A stretch of 64,000 bases of DNA from Zarea fungicola (lineage: Eukaryota; Ascomycota; Sordariomycetes; Hypocreales; Cordycipitaceae), in contig FWCC01000164.1 of the NCBI GenBank assembly GCA_900169235.1, positions 124,001 to 188,000 of the forward strand. Reading direction: 5' to 3'. This document shows, piece by piece, positions 22,901 through 37,900 of the stretch. A model generated the notes under the pieces. That model made no database searches. It was given only the letters and a program-made list of their open reading frames with translations, and was not told where the DNA came from. The position numbers and the translations under genes are program-made. Each line of letters begins with the position of its first letter. The first letter of the stretch is position 1.

Positions 22901-25900
22901 ACCGAACACCTTGGTCGGAATAAGTCTTGTTCGCAAGATAGGAAGCGCTAGCGACAGTCTCGTCCAGACGTCACAGAAACGTTCCGTATCAATGCCGTTG
23001 GCCAAGACCAACACACTTCTGGAGACGTACGCCTCACTTTCAGACATGGATGTCAATGAAAGAAGACCCTCCTGCAGCGCTGTACAAGGGTATGCGTCCT
23101 GGATTTGCGACAAGCAGACATTGCAGTCGCTAGCAATAGATTCAATGCCACTGAGGCCAATAGTGCCTTCGAGCAGCGAGAAAGGCCCGATTTCGTCAAC
23201 GTCGTAGCTGTCGACCCGGGATAAATTGCTCGCAAGCATGCTAATTGTAGGAGAGCGGAAGATGTTGGCGACGCTGAGAGATAGATCCGTTGTGCGAGCT
23301 AAGCTCACAATTCTCATTGCAGCGATGGAATCACCGCCGAGACTAAAAAAGCTGTCGTCCATGCCGATCTTGGCAGCTTCCACTCCCAGGACAGTGCCCC
23401 ATAGCCTTTGTAACGTCTTGCCAGTTGCTGTGACTGGCGCCCTCTTGCTTCTTACGATAGCGTCGTTTTCGCTTGCCAGACTCTGCGTGGAGAGTGACGA
23501 GCCCAGTGCACGGAGCTGCTTACGATGAATCTTGCCTGAAGTGTTAAGCGGCATACGCCCAACGGCAAAATATAGGGAGGGAATCATGTATGCCGGCAGC
23601 CGCTGCAGAAGAGCATCGCGTAGACCTGCGGGTTGCGGCAGAGCGCTCAGCTGCTCGCACCCTTCTTCTTCAGCCGCAGCCTGATTGCCTACCATGGCAA
23701 CAAATGCCGCTAGCAGCGGTCTTGCGTTCTCGCCTGTTGGAGTAATTATCTCGGCGGCAACTGACGTCGCCTCTGGTATGCAGTCCTTGATGTGATACTC
23801 GACTTCACCCAGTTCAACACGTTGACCTCTGATCTTTACTTGGGAGTCCTTTCGTCCCACATATGTCAGTTTTCCTCCTGGTTCATATTTGACCAGGTCG
23901 CCCGTTTTGTAGACGCGACCGTGGCGGCCTGCGGGCTGTGCACCTCCCCCTCGCACAAGCCATTTGGGATCCTCAATGAAGACGCTGTCGGTCGCATTCT
24001 GGTTGTTCAAGTAGCCACGCGCGATGATGGGGCCTTCGATGAGGAGCTCGCCTACAGTACCAACTGGGACCAACCTGTTGTGGTCGTCTGGTGCACAGAC
24101 CCAGGAGACGGAGCCAACTGCATTGCCAATGACCGAGCCTGAGCCCGTTGCGGCCGCATCTCCCATGTTCATGACGCAGAAGACCGTACATTCCGTAGGA
24201 CCGTATCCATTTAGACAAGACCGGCCTTGGGTCCATCGCAGAAGGTCGTAATCATCGACTCTCTCGCCTCCGGTCACTACTGTGGTCAGCAACGGGAGCA
24301 TGCTTGGAGTTAATGATTGCGAGACGGTCGGCGTGAAGAAAGCGGTGTTTGCTTGCATCGCAGCTATGCTGGACTCTAGATTATTGAGCCGTTCATGGTC
24401 TGAAGGAATGCAAATACAGCCTCCATAGACCATTGTCGTGAAAATCTCCATGATACAGGCGTCAAATGCGTATGAAGAGAATTGGTAGACTCTTGACGCT
24501 GGTGAGAAGCCAATCTTGGCACCGTGGTAGGTGCAGCTCGCGCTTACTGCTCGGTGCTCAATGACCACACCCTTCGGGATTCCCGTGCTTCCTGAGGTGA
24601 AGATGACATAGGCCGCTGAGCTAGCATCTATTTGATCGCTCGCTTCAAAATACTTGTCTTGTCTTTGCTGCTCCGGGTCCAGGGGCGTGTCAAACAATTC
24701 GGCCGCTATTTCCAGTACTCTCAGATCAGGTCGGCTGATCTCTTGTCCAAGCTGCTTTGAGGCCAAGACGACGGCCGGCTCTATTTGCGCCACGATAGCA
24801 TCGTTCCTTTGTATGGCCTGAGAGGCATCAAGGCACACAAAAGCAGCCCCAGCTTTGAGCACAGCGAGCATAGCGACGACGATCCATTTTGACTTCGCAA
24901 AATACAACGGAATCATTGTCTCTTGGCCCACCCCAAGGTTGAACAGGCGACCAGCGAGTTTTGTAGAGAGCGCATCCAGCTCGTTGTAGGTAAAATCACC
25001 ATCCCATGCACAAATAGCAGGGGCTGTGGGGCGAAGTTGGAGCTGTTCGTGTATCAAGTCGTGAAGACGTCGTTCAACAGGCGGCGGGACAATCTTGTTC
25101 CATGACCAGATGTCTCCGTAGTCGGCTTCACACAATGTGTCAATCTCCCTGAGAGATTGGCATTTGGTGCTCATCAGCTGCTGTAGAATGGTGCTGAATC
25201 TCTCCAGCAGCCGCTGCATGGATGACCGATCCAATACATCTTCGTCAAAAATGCTCTCAAAGTCCACAATACCGTCGCCCAGATAGCAGGTGATGTTCAG
25301 AGCATAGGTGGCAAAAGCTTCTGCCTTTGCATCCTCCTTGAAATATCCAAGCTTAGATACCTGACTCGTATCTGCACCATCTCGAGGTTGAATAACTAGA
25401 AGTGTTTGAAACTCGCAAGCACGGTGAGCACCATCGCTGAGGCTCTGAATCCGGCGTATGCCAAACTGCTCGTGGGGCATCACATCAATCGATTGTCTCT
25501 GTGTTCTCGACAAAAAGCTTGACACGCTGTCGTCAAGTGATACCTTCAACCTTTTCGGTATTGTTGCAATCGTCGGTCCGGCGATTTCCCCAATGCCCAG
25601 TAGACCTGCGCTCCTCCCAGACAATGTTGTTCCAAACACCACGTCGCTAGTTCCATGAGACGCCGAAACTGCCAAAGCCCAAGCAGCCTGCACATAAGCA
25701 GCCGTGGTAATATCGGACTTGGAAGTTGGCGGCAAGGACACTCGTAAGGTTTCGGTCGAGCGGGCATTTACTTGCACACTCTGCTTGACGGGGGGGAAAG
25801 GCTCCGAGGCGTAGTCAGCTAGAGTTCCCCTCCAGTACGCTTCATCGGCGTCAATGTCCTTGTCCACAAGGTACTTGACGAATACTTTGAAGTCGATAGG

Positions 25901-28900
25901 CTGACTCAACTCTTCACCATAGTAGAGTTGGCTCACAAGATACCACATCTGGCCCATTGACGCAGCATCGTAGAGCGCGTGGTGAATAGTTAACACAAAC
26001 GATGACTGAGACGTCTCTGTGTCTTCAATAAGAGCAAATCGCGTCAAAGGACCACCCAAGCTCATTGTAATCGATTGCGACTCCTTAAGATACTGATCCA
26101 AGTTGTCACCGGCGTCCCAAGTAACCGTGTCATCGACGACGACTTGTAGAGTGCCAAATCGCTCATCCTGTATGATTCTGGTGCGCAAAATCGGCATGTT
26201 CTTGTAGAGGTAGTCCCAAGAATCTTGAAAGCGCTCCACGTCGATATTATCTGCGAGGTGAAGAACAGTCCTCAGCACATAGGCGTCGCCTTCGGACTTG
26301 AGGGTCATGGCCAAGAGACCCTGCTGAACCGGTGTGCAGGGGTAGGCATCGGATATCTGGCTGGCTCTGGTGCCACAATGTTTTGCGAGTGCACGACGAC
26401 TGTCAAGAGCTCCAGAGGCGTCTCGCAGGAGGGAGAATGGAGCGACGTCGCTGTACGAAACCTCCTTCTCGATGGGCGGCGCGGTGGCAAGTGCATCGAT
26501 GGTCGGCGTGCGGAAGATGTCAGCCACAGAAATGGAGATGCCCATGGCACGAGCCTGACCGACGGCTCTCATGGCAGCAATGGAGTCACCACCCAGACGG
26601 AAAAAACTGTCCTTGGTGCCGATGATGGCAACATCGAGCTTGAGGGTGTCGGCCCAGATCTGCTGCAGCTTGCGTTGCGCATCCGTAGTGGGCTGCGTCC
26701 TTTCACTGCTTGATCTCACAGAAAGTTCTACAAGCTGTTCAGTGGAAAAGCCGGCGCCCATTTCGCGGAGGCGTTTGCGGTCGAGCTTTCCAGAGACAGT
26801 GAACGGTAGCTCCGGTATGGCAAGATAAACTGAGGGAATCATGGCAGTTGTAAGACGCTCGGCTAGCATAGACTCACTCTCTTGCGATAACATGACGAAA
26901 TTGGCTGCCGGAGAACCTTCCTCCACACTGTTCTCGGCGACCACAAATGCAGCTAAAACTGCTTTGCGGTTCTCGCCGGCTGGGAAAATTACTTCTGCAG
27001 CTACCAAAGGCGACCCCGGAAGACACTGGCGAAGCTGGTACTCGACCTCGCCAAGCTCAATGCGCTGGCCGCGAATCTTGACTTGTGTATCCTTCCTTCC
27101 GAGATAAACAATGCTTCCATCGTCATCGTAGCGCACGAGATCGCCAGTCTTATATAGTCGACCGCTTCGACCTACGTGTCCCGGTGTACCTCGCAGTAGC
27201 CATGGAAGATCATGAACAAATGCCTCGGTTGTTCTCGCTTCATCTTTGTGATATCCCAGTCCTACAATAGGTCCTTCCAAAAGCAGCTCACCGACGACGC
27301 CAACCGGCACCAGTCGATCAGAGTTATCAGCATCCACAATCCATGATACGGCACCAATCGTAACACCAATATTGGTTGATTTGGAGACTGAGTCATACGG
27401 ATTAATGACGCTAGTAGAGGTGCATTCAGACGGGCCATACGTGTTGACAAGCCTCACACCTTCTGGCCAACCCTCGAAATCGTCCTGCTGCGCAGCCTCG
27501 CCCCCAACCACCAAGTATTTCAAGGACACAAGTCTCTCACGTTTTAGTGTTCTGATCACTGGAGGTGTCAATTCTACCAAATCGGCCCGTCTCGAGATTA
27601 GGGACTCGGTCAAACGATCCTTGGTTTCCGCTTCCGTTGGTATCAGAAGACATCCGCCCGAGGCAAGGGTCATGAAGTGGGTTTCGATAGAAATGTCAAA
27701 TGCGTACGAGGTAAAGTCGTAGGACCTTATTCCCTTTCCATATCCAAGAGCTGCGGCCTGATGAAGAATAGCTGCGGCCTGCGCAGCGTGGCTAACGACC
27801 ACGCCCTTCGGCTGACCCGTGCTTCCGGACGTGTATTGGATATACATGGGCCAGGACGGATCTATGCATACGCTTGGAAACGGCTCTTCGGAGTCTGATC
27901 GTGGGTGCAGCTCGCTTTCAAAAAGTTCAGCATTCACCACCAAAATTGACCCCTCAAATTTGGAGTAATTCGGATATTGCAAGGCGGAACAGAGCACTTG
28001 GGTGGCATCCGTTACGGAGAGAATGTGAGTTCGTCGATCTGTCGGCAGTGATGCGTCCATTAGCACAAAGGCGCAGCCGGCCTGGAGTACTGCAAGCATT
28101 GCCACGACTGTCCATTTGGACTTTTCAAAGCCGAGCGGCACGTTGGTCTTTGGCTGCACTCCACCCGCCAGTAGGTGCCGGGCCAGCCGCTGTGAATGCG
28201 TCTGAAGCTCTCGGTAGGTAAGGCTTCCGTCCCAAGCATCGACGGCTACAGTATCTGGACTTGTTATCATCTGGCTCTCAATCAGTTCGTGTACCAGAGC
28301 ATGGTTCGAGATGGGGCAGTCGTGATTCCAAGACCATATGCGCTGCAAGTCGCCCGCAGGCATGTAGTCAATGGCACGCCAATTCAAGTACGGATTAGCA
28401 GCCATAATTTGAATTACGGATTGCAACATGTCGGCAACACTCTTTGCATAGCTTTCCGTTGCGAAACCGGCTGCAAATTCAAGTTGAAGATGAAGCATGG
28501 ACTTTGTGTCGTAAGCCGTGATAGCCAGGTCGTACTTCATGGGGCGGTTCTGTTAGCAGTTGCATGCGAGAAAGGAATGTACAGTTTGCGCTTACATCAG
28601 TTGGATCGGTTCCTCCCTGGACCTCAATAGTGAGATCTTTCTGCGGCTGTGGCTGTTGTTCTGCTTCGCTTCGGAAGGAGATGATGCTGTTGAACAATTG
28701 CCTGGTACCGTCTCCAGCCATTCGTTGTATACTCTCTAATGGATGGGTCTGATATGGGAGAATATCTAGGTAGCCTTTGTGAACGTCTTTGAGAATTGTA
28801 GCAATAGAGGAGTCATCTTCAAGGCGCAAAACAAAGGGAACTAGTGCGACAAGCGGTCCAAAGATGTCATGAACGTCGTGAACGGGAATGTCGCGGCCGG

Positions 28901-31900
28901 AGAGTAGCATGCCAAAGCAAGGCATGGATGCACCTGTGAGCTCTTTTAGAATCAAAAGCCAGGCAGCTGCCACCACAGAGGCAGGTGTGATCTCGAGCTG
29001 GTTGCAAAGTCTTTGCACGGCGGTGCCATCAATACCAGGAAGTTCGATTAAGACAGACCCAGTGCTGCTATTTGTCTCAGAGGACCTCGGCAAGTGACAG
29101 GGGTAGGCGTCTTGCAAGAACGAGCTCCAGAAAATCTGACCATTATTCTCGGACTGATCTTCAACAAAGCTAATGAAGTCGCGGAAACTTGGACCTTTGG
29201 GATCCAGCTTGTTACGATAGGCCAAGTAGAAATCATTGATGAAGATGTTCGTTGAGTAGCCGTCGGAGATGGAGTGGTTCATAGCCAACCGGAGCAGAAT
29301 CTCATGGTCATTGATGTGTTGAATGAGCAGGTGATGCTGTAGGCCATTGTTGCTGTAATCTAGAGACCGGCTGTCAATATCATCATCTGAGCTGGCGTAG
29401 GAGACGCGGCAATCTGGGTCTTTCAGGATCATTTGCATCATCTTGCTGCTTCCGGGAACAGTTTCGACAACTACAGACCGCAGAAGAGAATGTCTTTTCA
29501 CAACTTCTTTCCAAGCCCGTTCGACTTCAGCTAGATCAATCTTGCCCTGGTCACTAGGAGTAGCCACTCGGAAGGTCATTGTTGTCTTGTAATTCTCCTT
29601 GCTTTTTGCTTGAGCAATCAGGATACCCTGCTGCATCGGCGAGCAAGGGTAGACATCCTCAACCTGATCAGCGCTGATGCCCATCTGTGGGAGTATCTCT
29701 GTCTGGAAAAAGAGAACGTCATCGTATGATTTGAATGCCAAAGGCAAGTCCGAAATTGTCCACTGATGGCGCTTGTTTCTCAGCTCAATCACCATGCCCT
29801 CTAGAGTGGCTTTGAAGTTGTTGCTCCACTCAATGGCTCGCTGAGAATGGCGAATGCCGCTGGGGGATATCATGCCTATATTGAGACACCCTCTTTCTAA
29901 TGTTGCAACGATTTCAAAAATTGACGATCTCAGAAGCCCAGAGGTAGAGTCTGCATTCGTGTTTTCGGGCAAGGGAAGCATATCAAACACGGCATCTTCT
30001 CGTTCTAGTTGTTGGAACAGGCCTGTGTAATTGAACATGATTTCCACTGGGAAAACCTTTGCGTTCTGCCTAGCGGAGGCCTCGCTCACGAAGCGAGATG
30101 TAAAGTGAGACCAACCGTTGTGAGGAAGCATTCGGAGGAAGTCTTTGACACGCGGAATCAACTCGCACAGCGTCGCAGACTTAGAAATATCTCCTACAGC
30201 GGGAAAGATTGTGGTGAACCAGCCCAGTGTTCTCGAGATATCGATGCTATCATCCCACACCTCTCGTCCATGGCCCTCGTAGTACACAGCTGGCGGCGCA
30301 CGCTCTGGGAAAGAAAGGATGAAGGAGTGTACGAGTGCTGCAATGAGTAGCTCGACTGGCCGTGTATCAAATGCCTCATTGCAATAGCTCATCAATGCTT
30401 TAGTCACACTTTCTTCAACCTCGAACTGGACAGAGACAGTGCCACCTTCAGTGTTGGAGCTATTCTCGATGCCCCAAAAGTCAAGTGAAGAGACCTGTTC
30501 TTTAGAGACTGGAAAGGTCTGCAGGTCCATGTAACGTCGCTGCAGAGCACACCATGTCTGAAAGCTGATCACTGGAGCGTTGGGAATTTGGCGTTTTGTC
30601 AAGAGTCTCTCCAAGTCTTGTAGCAGGATTCGCCATGAAACCAAGTCGACAACCATGTGATGAATGGTGATGAAAATGCTCTTTGTGTCACCACCGAACA
30701 GCACGGCCGCTATTAGAGGACCATGTTCAATGTCAAGGAGGTTACGGCAATGCTTTATGGCGGCAGCTTGATCCCCAGGCTGCTTATCAAGCAAGTGGGA
30801 AATGTGGAAGGAGCCTGCTACATCATCAGTTATCTGCTGCTTCCATGAAGAGGAAGCGGAAAGGCTGAATCGAGCTCGAAGCATCGGGTGCAGGCTGACA
30901 AGAGCATGCAGGTGCTGTTGCATAATTTCAAAGGTCACCGGAACTCTGAGGCGAAGGAACGCTGTCTGATCAAAACACCTGGTTGGATCAGGTTGCGTCT
31001 GTACATGGAAGTTTTGAATGGGGCTCAAATCAAAAGGACCATCAGTATCCTCGACCGCCAGGATCTGTTTAATGGCGCCTGATGATCTTGCCATGGCGCT
31101 GGCAATTCGTGCAATGGTCTTATGTCGCAGAATATCAGCGGTTGACACATTGCCCAGGGAAGCTCTGGCTTCGGAAGAAACCTGCATGGCACTGATGGAG
31201 TCACCGCCAAGTCGTAGGAAACTGTCGTCAATACCAATGGTCTTCTCTTCAATATTCAACACTCGTGCCCAGATCTTTTGCAGCTGCAACTCAATGTCGC
31301 TCAATGGCGAGCGCTTATCCTGGCTGACACGAAGATCTGCTAGTTGCTGAACAGAGTACGCCCCTCCAATGGCCCTTAGCTGTTTCCTGTCTGTTTTACC
31401 CGATGTCGTCAGCGGGATCCGCGGCAGCACAAAGCAGACTGCAGGAATCATGTACGTGGGCAGAATCTCCATGAGAGCGTCTTCTGTGGCCTGTGGGAGC
31501 GCGAAGACGGAGGCGACTGCTGGCTTTTCGTGGTCTGCTCCGTCGTAGCCTCCATCTTCCTCCATGGTCATGAAAACTGCAAGCGTTTGCTTGGCGAGTT
31601 CTCCCTCAGGAATAATGACATCGGCAACAACGGAAGCAGTTCCAGGAATGCAGCGCGCCACATGGTGTTCCACCTCGCCAAGCTCAACTCGCTGCCCGCG
31701 GATCTTGACTTGCGAATCCTTGCGCCCAACATAAATGAGACTGCCATCTTGGTCGTACTTGACCAAGTCTCCTGTCTTGTAAAGGCTACCACTTCTACCG
31801 GGGTGGCCTCGGAAACCATTCTTCAGCCACACGGGGCTATGCACGAACGCCTTTTGCGTACTCGCCTCGTCGCCGAGATATCTGGACGCAACAATCGGGC

Positions 31901-34900
31901 CTTCCAGAAGCAGTTCGCCAATGGCTCCAATCGGGACCAGGATTGACGCATCACTTTCGGACACGATCCAGGTCACAGCGCCCGCACCAAAGCCAATGCT
32001 AGACTTGCGTGCAGCAACCATTCCACTTGCGCCGTTGAGTGTCGACGTCGGCGTGCACTCCGATGGCCCATAGGCGTTGATGACCGAGACTTCCTCTGGC
32101 CAGCGGCTGATGTCATGGTCAGAAACTGCTTCACCTGCCAAAATCACAGTCTTGAGATGTGGCAGCCGCTGGCACATGATGGTGCGTGCCACGGACGGGC
32201 TGATGTCGATGATAGTGGCCCTGGTGTCATGCAGACTTCCAGTGAGATCATCTCTGAGCTTTTGATCTGTCTCAATACAGATGGAACCACCCGTTGTAAG
32301 AACCATAAAGAGGTTGCTAATGGAGGCATCGAAAGCATAGGATGAAAAGTCCAGCACACGTGAACGATGGTCATACTGCAGTAGTGTTGCTTGGTATTTT
32401 GCGGCTGCCGCAAAGGCACCATGAGAAACGACGACACCCTTGGGAATTCCTGTGCTACCAGAAGTAAAAACCACATACATTGGAGATTCCAGGGTGGGGG
32501 TCGCGAATGCGATGGGTGCTTCAATCTCCGGTAGCAAGTCTAGGGTAGGCCCGATGGTCACAAGAACGATGCCATGATCCGCCCACCTGGGCTGCTCATT
32601 TACCGAACAGAGTAGGACAGGGGCCGTAAGCTGCGACACGATCGAAACAAGGCGCTCTGTCGGTTGACTCGCGTCCAAAGATACAAAGGCGCCTCCAGCG
32701 ATGAGGATTGCTAGCCTTGCCACCACAGTCCATTTGGATTTCTCCGAGCACACAGGCACCATGTCTCCAAGCTTAACACCAAGACGCGTCAGCTCCTGCG
32801 CTAGCATAGTAGCATGTTTGTCGAGCTCCGAGTAAGTAAATTGGCCGTCAAAAGAGTCTACGGCCAAGGCACCAGGTCGGCTTAAGGCTTGATGCTGTAT
32901 ATTATGCTGCACGCACTGGTCGACAGGCGCTGGTACATTGGCATTCCAGTCCCATAGTTGCTCTAGCTCCGGCTCTGGCATGCCCGCCATGCTCGATAGT
33001 GTCAAGCTGTCGGACGCGAGTGCCAGGCGCTTCGTAGTGCTGGCGAACCGATCTAGGATTAGGCCCACCATCCAGCCCTCGATTCTGCTAGCATCATAAA
33101 TGGCGTCGACGTCGACGACACCATCATCTCCTAGGGCGCACGTGAGGTTGAGAGAGTACGAAGCAAAGGCGGCTGCCGGAGTCGTCTCATCAACACCTAC
33201 CCAATCACCCATAGAGTCACCGTCAGTGTATTCACCTTGGGTGCTGTAGCCAGCAGAGAACATATTTTGCGCCGTTGAGCGCGGCTCAATGACCAGCAAG
33301 GTCCCGAACTCGCAGGCAAGGCGGGGACCATCGCCCAGCTGCTGGATCTGCTGTAGCCCAGTCTGTTCAAATGGTATCATGTCAATCGACTGGTGCTGAA
33401 CTTGCTGGAGTAGGGAAGCTGCCGTCTGCGTTAGGGAGATGCGGACTCGTACAGGGACGGTGGCGATGGTGGCACCCCCAACTGCCTCTATTCCAGGGAG
33501 GGGTGCCTGGCGGCCTGATACCACCGCTCCGAAGATGACATCATCCGTGCTCGCCGTGGCCGAGAGAGTCACGGCCAGCGCGGCGCGCAATACAGTCGCG
33601 GTTGTGATGTTCGACTGCGAAGGTGCTGGCACAGCGATGCTGAGGCGCTGCACCGACTGCGGTGCCGCTGGCCCCGTGCTGCCAGTGGGAGGGCTCGGGT
33701 ACGGCTGCGCCTGAAAATCGTTGAGTTGAGATAACCAATAGCGTGAGGCTGCCTCGGTGTCCATCTGCGCCAGATAACGCGAGAAGTACTTGAAGTCCAC
33801 CAACATCCGCGCGCTGGAAGAGTGGCCCGCGTACAGCTGCCGGAGAGTATGCTCCATGAGGCCAAGAGAGTGGCCATCGTACAAGGCATGATGCATGGTC
33901 CAGACGAAGTTGAGACGGTTGTTCTTCGCGGCTCGGATCAGAGCAAGACGGCAAAGGCTGCCGCCGAGTACCATGGGCGTCGCGGTGTCATCCTTGAGAT
34001 ACTGGCCCAGGTCTTGGCCCTCGGACCAGGTGACGGGGTCAGTAACAATGATCTGTGTCAGACGGCCGCTTTCTAACTGTACTATGCGAGTGCGCAGGAC
34101 GGGGAAGACGCGCGCCATGTCGACCCAGACGCTGCGTAACTTGGCCACGTCAACTGAGGGTGACAGATCCATCAGAAGCCGCAGCACGTAGGAACTGGAA
34201 TCTACCGACTTGGAAGTCAGCGCCAACAGACCCTCCTGCAGGGCAGTGCATGGGTATGCATCTTCTACAGATTCGGGGTCGATTTGGTAGCGGTCTGCCA
34301 CGCGCTGGCGAATCGCGCTCACGGCTTCGATATCGTAAAGTTCAAAGGGCTCCATGACTGTGGTGACGGATGGACTGTTATTGCCCATCCCGGAAGTCAT
34401 TCCGAAGGCCGCCAAATCTGCGAGAAGAGGCTGGCGGAAGATGTCGGCGACAGTCAGTGACATATGCTCCGTTCGGGCCAAGCTCACCACCTTCATGGCT
34501 GCAATGGAGTCGCCACCAATATGGAAGAAGCTATCGCTGGCGTAGATAGTTTCGGCATTAATGTTGAGCACGCGGGCCCAGATTCGCTGCATGGTAGTTT
34601 CGGCAAGCGTCGTTACATGTCTTTTCTCGCCCCGGAAGCCTCGTAGAATCTCGGCGAGCTCTCGACCAGCAATGCTACTTCCAATTTTCCGTAATTGATG
34701 TCTGTCCACCTTACCGGAGATGCTAAGCGGCATCTTGTCAAGAGAAAAGTAAACGGCGGGCATCATGTAAGAGGGTAGTCTTTGTCGCAGGGCCGCTTCC
34801 AGCTCTGGTGAGATGCCAAAAACGCGAGCCTCTGTAAGCCCGGACGAGCTGTCCCTGGTGTTTTCAGCGTGATCCATTACTACGAAAGCGGCCAGCATGG

Positions 34901-37900
34901 GGCCGTTTTCTTGGCCACCCGGCATTACCAGCTCAGCTGCCACTGCAGAAACGGCTGGTAGGCAGTCTCCCAAATGGTGCTCAACTTCGCCCAGCTCAAG
35001 ACGCTGGCCGCGTATCTTGACTTGAGAATCCTTCCGACCGAGATAGACGAGGTTACCTGCGTCATTGTACTTGACCAAGTCGCCCGTCTTATACAAACGA
35101 CCTTGTCGACCTGGGTGTCCGGCACAACCCCGTAGCAACCAAACCGGGTCGCAAATAAATGCCTGTAAGGTTTGCTCTTCGTTATTGTAATACCCTCTCG
35201 ACACAATTGGGCCCTCAACCAACAGTTCGCCCACGGCACCCATAGGAGCCAGCTGGTTGCTATCGCTCGGCAAGCAAACCCAAGACACTGACCCAACTGG
35301 CTGGCCAATGACAGAGCCTAGGCCCTCGTCATCATGATTATTTACTTGATTCATGACGCAGAAGACCGTACACTCAGTCGGTCCATAGCCATTGAGGATC
35401 CTTCGTGATGTACCCCATCGTAGCAGATCATCGTCTGTCAATCGTTCGCCACCGAGAATAACAGTACGTAGAGGCAGACTGCTGGGATCTATGGAGTGAG
35501 CAAGTGATGGTGTCAAGAACGCGCAGTTGGCATTCAAGGCAACAATGCTCGAACTCAAATTGTTGAGGCGATCGTAGTCGGATGGAATGCAGATGCAACC
35601 TCCAGAAATGAGCGTCGAAAATATCTCCAAGATACAGGCGTCAAATGCAAAGGAAGCAAACTGGTACATCCTGGTCTCGTGGCTGAGGCCGATACGCAAA
35701 CTATGATGAGTACAGCTTGAGCTCATGTTGTGGTGATCAATAATGACCCCCTTTGGCTTCCCTGTACTTCCCGAAGTAAATAGGATGTAAGCAACCGAGT
35801 CCGGACTGGCAAGATTGACCGGGGTATCAGACTTCTCTACCGCCTGGACACGTAAGAGATCGTCATCAACAATGACAGCCCTGTATTGTGAATCTCGCAG
35901 CATTGGTTCGTACTGACGCGACGCCAAAACCACCGTAGCGTTCACCTCAGCTAAGATCTGTTGTTGTCTAGACTCGGCTTGTAAAGGGTCGATGGGAATG
36001 AAAGCAGCCCCGCTCTTCAGAACGGCTATCATGGAAACGACGGCCCATTTTGTCTTTTCAAAATACAATGGAACCACCAAGCCTGGTTGCACTTGTTGGT
36101 CAGACACAAGATGATGAGCAAGCTGGCTTGACATGATCTCGAGCTCATCATAAGATAAGTCGCCGTCCCATGCACAAACTGCCGTCGAGTTCGGATGCTG
36201 CATCACCTCCAGTTGCACTAGCTCATGCATACATCGATTCACTGCCGCTGGTACATCTCGATTCGTGACCCACAGTGTTTCGTAGTCGGCTGGAGGGGTG
36301 AAATCTAGCTCGTTCAGACATATCGCTTCATCTGCGTGGGACAACTGCTCCATGACATGCTGGAGAACATCCAGGATTCTTGGGACGAGAGCAGGTTCAA
36401 TAATGTCAGAATCGAAGGTGGCGTTGATATGCACGACACCGCTGCCCAAAGACATAATGAGATTGAGAGGGTAGCTGGAAAACGTCCCTGAGCCTGAAAT
36501 ATCGCTCCATTCACCAATTGATACATACTGGCTCATGAGTGTATCCTGCGGAGGCTGAATAACGAGCAATGTCTGGAACTGACAAGCTGCGTAAGCTTCC
36601 TCACTAACGTCTTGTATGTGATGCAGTCCCAGGTGCGCATGGGGAATCATGTCAATTGCATCATTTTGCACCTGGCTAAGGAATGCAAAGACAGTATTGG
36701 ACGAGTCAACCTTGACTCTAACCGGGACTGTTGCAATCGTAGGACCTACAATGCCTTCAATACCAGCCAGATTAGTATCGCGACCAGAGACCATGGCTCC
36801 AAAGACGACATCCAGCGTGTTTCCAAATAAGTGAACTGTTATAGCCCAAGCTGCCCGCAGAAGAGTGGCGTCTGTAACGTTGCGGGATTGGATGGAAGGC
36901 AGTTGGCACTGCCGCGAGATGCAGGACTTGGGGTTTGCCACCGTCAAGCCTTGCGTGGGGGGGAAATGGTCCGAGCTGTAGCCAGCCAGAGTAGACTGCC
37001 AGTATCTCTCAACCTGAACAGTATCACGCTCCACCAGATAGCGAACAAAATGATTGAAGTTGGTGGGAGATCCTTGCGAGGCACCATGATATATTTGACT
37101 TGCGACGTTGCAGATATGGTACAGGGAAGGAGCATCATACAAGGCGTGATGCAGCGTCAGCACAAACGTTGCAGCACAAGTGGTGTCGTCGGGGCGGATC
37201 AAACAGAATCGCACCAGAGGTGCATTGAGCGTCATAGGCTGCTCCCCCTCGTGTGCCAAGTACTCATCTAGGTTGTTCATCGTGCTCCAGTCAACGGCCT
37301 CGTTGATAACGACCTGCAGCAGGCTGAGACTGTGATCTTGCACGATCCGAGTGCGAAGTATTGGCATCTGCTGCACTAATTGATCCCAGGCAGCGCGGAA
37401 TCGAACCAAATCCACTGTCCTGTCAATAGACAGAACAGTGCGAGAAACATATGCCGTCGTGACCTTTGAAGTCAACGAAAGCAGCCCCTCCTGAAGCGGT
37501 GTGCACGGATAAGCGTCCTCGATTAGAGATGAATTAATATCGAGAGCGCGTGCAATGGATTTGAGGCGTTCAGTGCTATCATTGAGGAGAGAAAATGCTT
37601 CGACATTGGCGTATGTAATCAACTGGTTGCTCGTCTGTAAGCTAGTCAGGCCAGTGATTGTGGGATTTCGGAACACATCTGCCACAGAAATATGAAGGTC
37701 AAGGTCCTTGGCCTGGCTGACCATCTTCATTGCGGCGATAGAGTCACCTCCGAGACTGAAAAAGCTATCATCAATACTGATCAAGGATAGCTCCAGTCCT
37801 AGTAGGCTTGACCATATACTCTGAAGTGCTCGATCGATGTGTGTAGTGGGCATTTGTCTCTCGCCATTTGAGTCAACTCGCATTGCAGCTAGCTGCTCTA

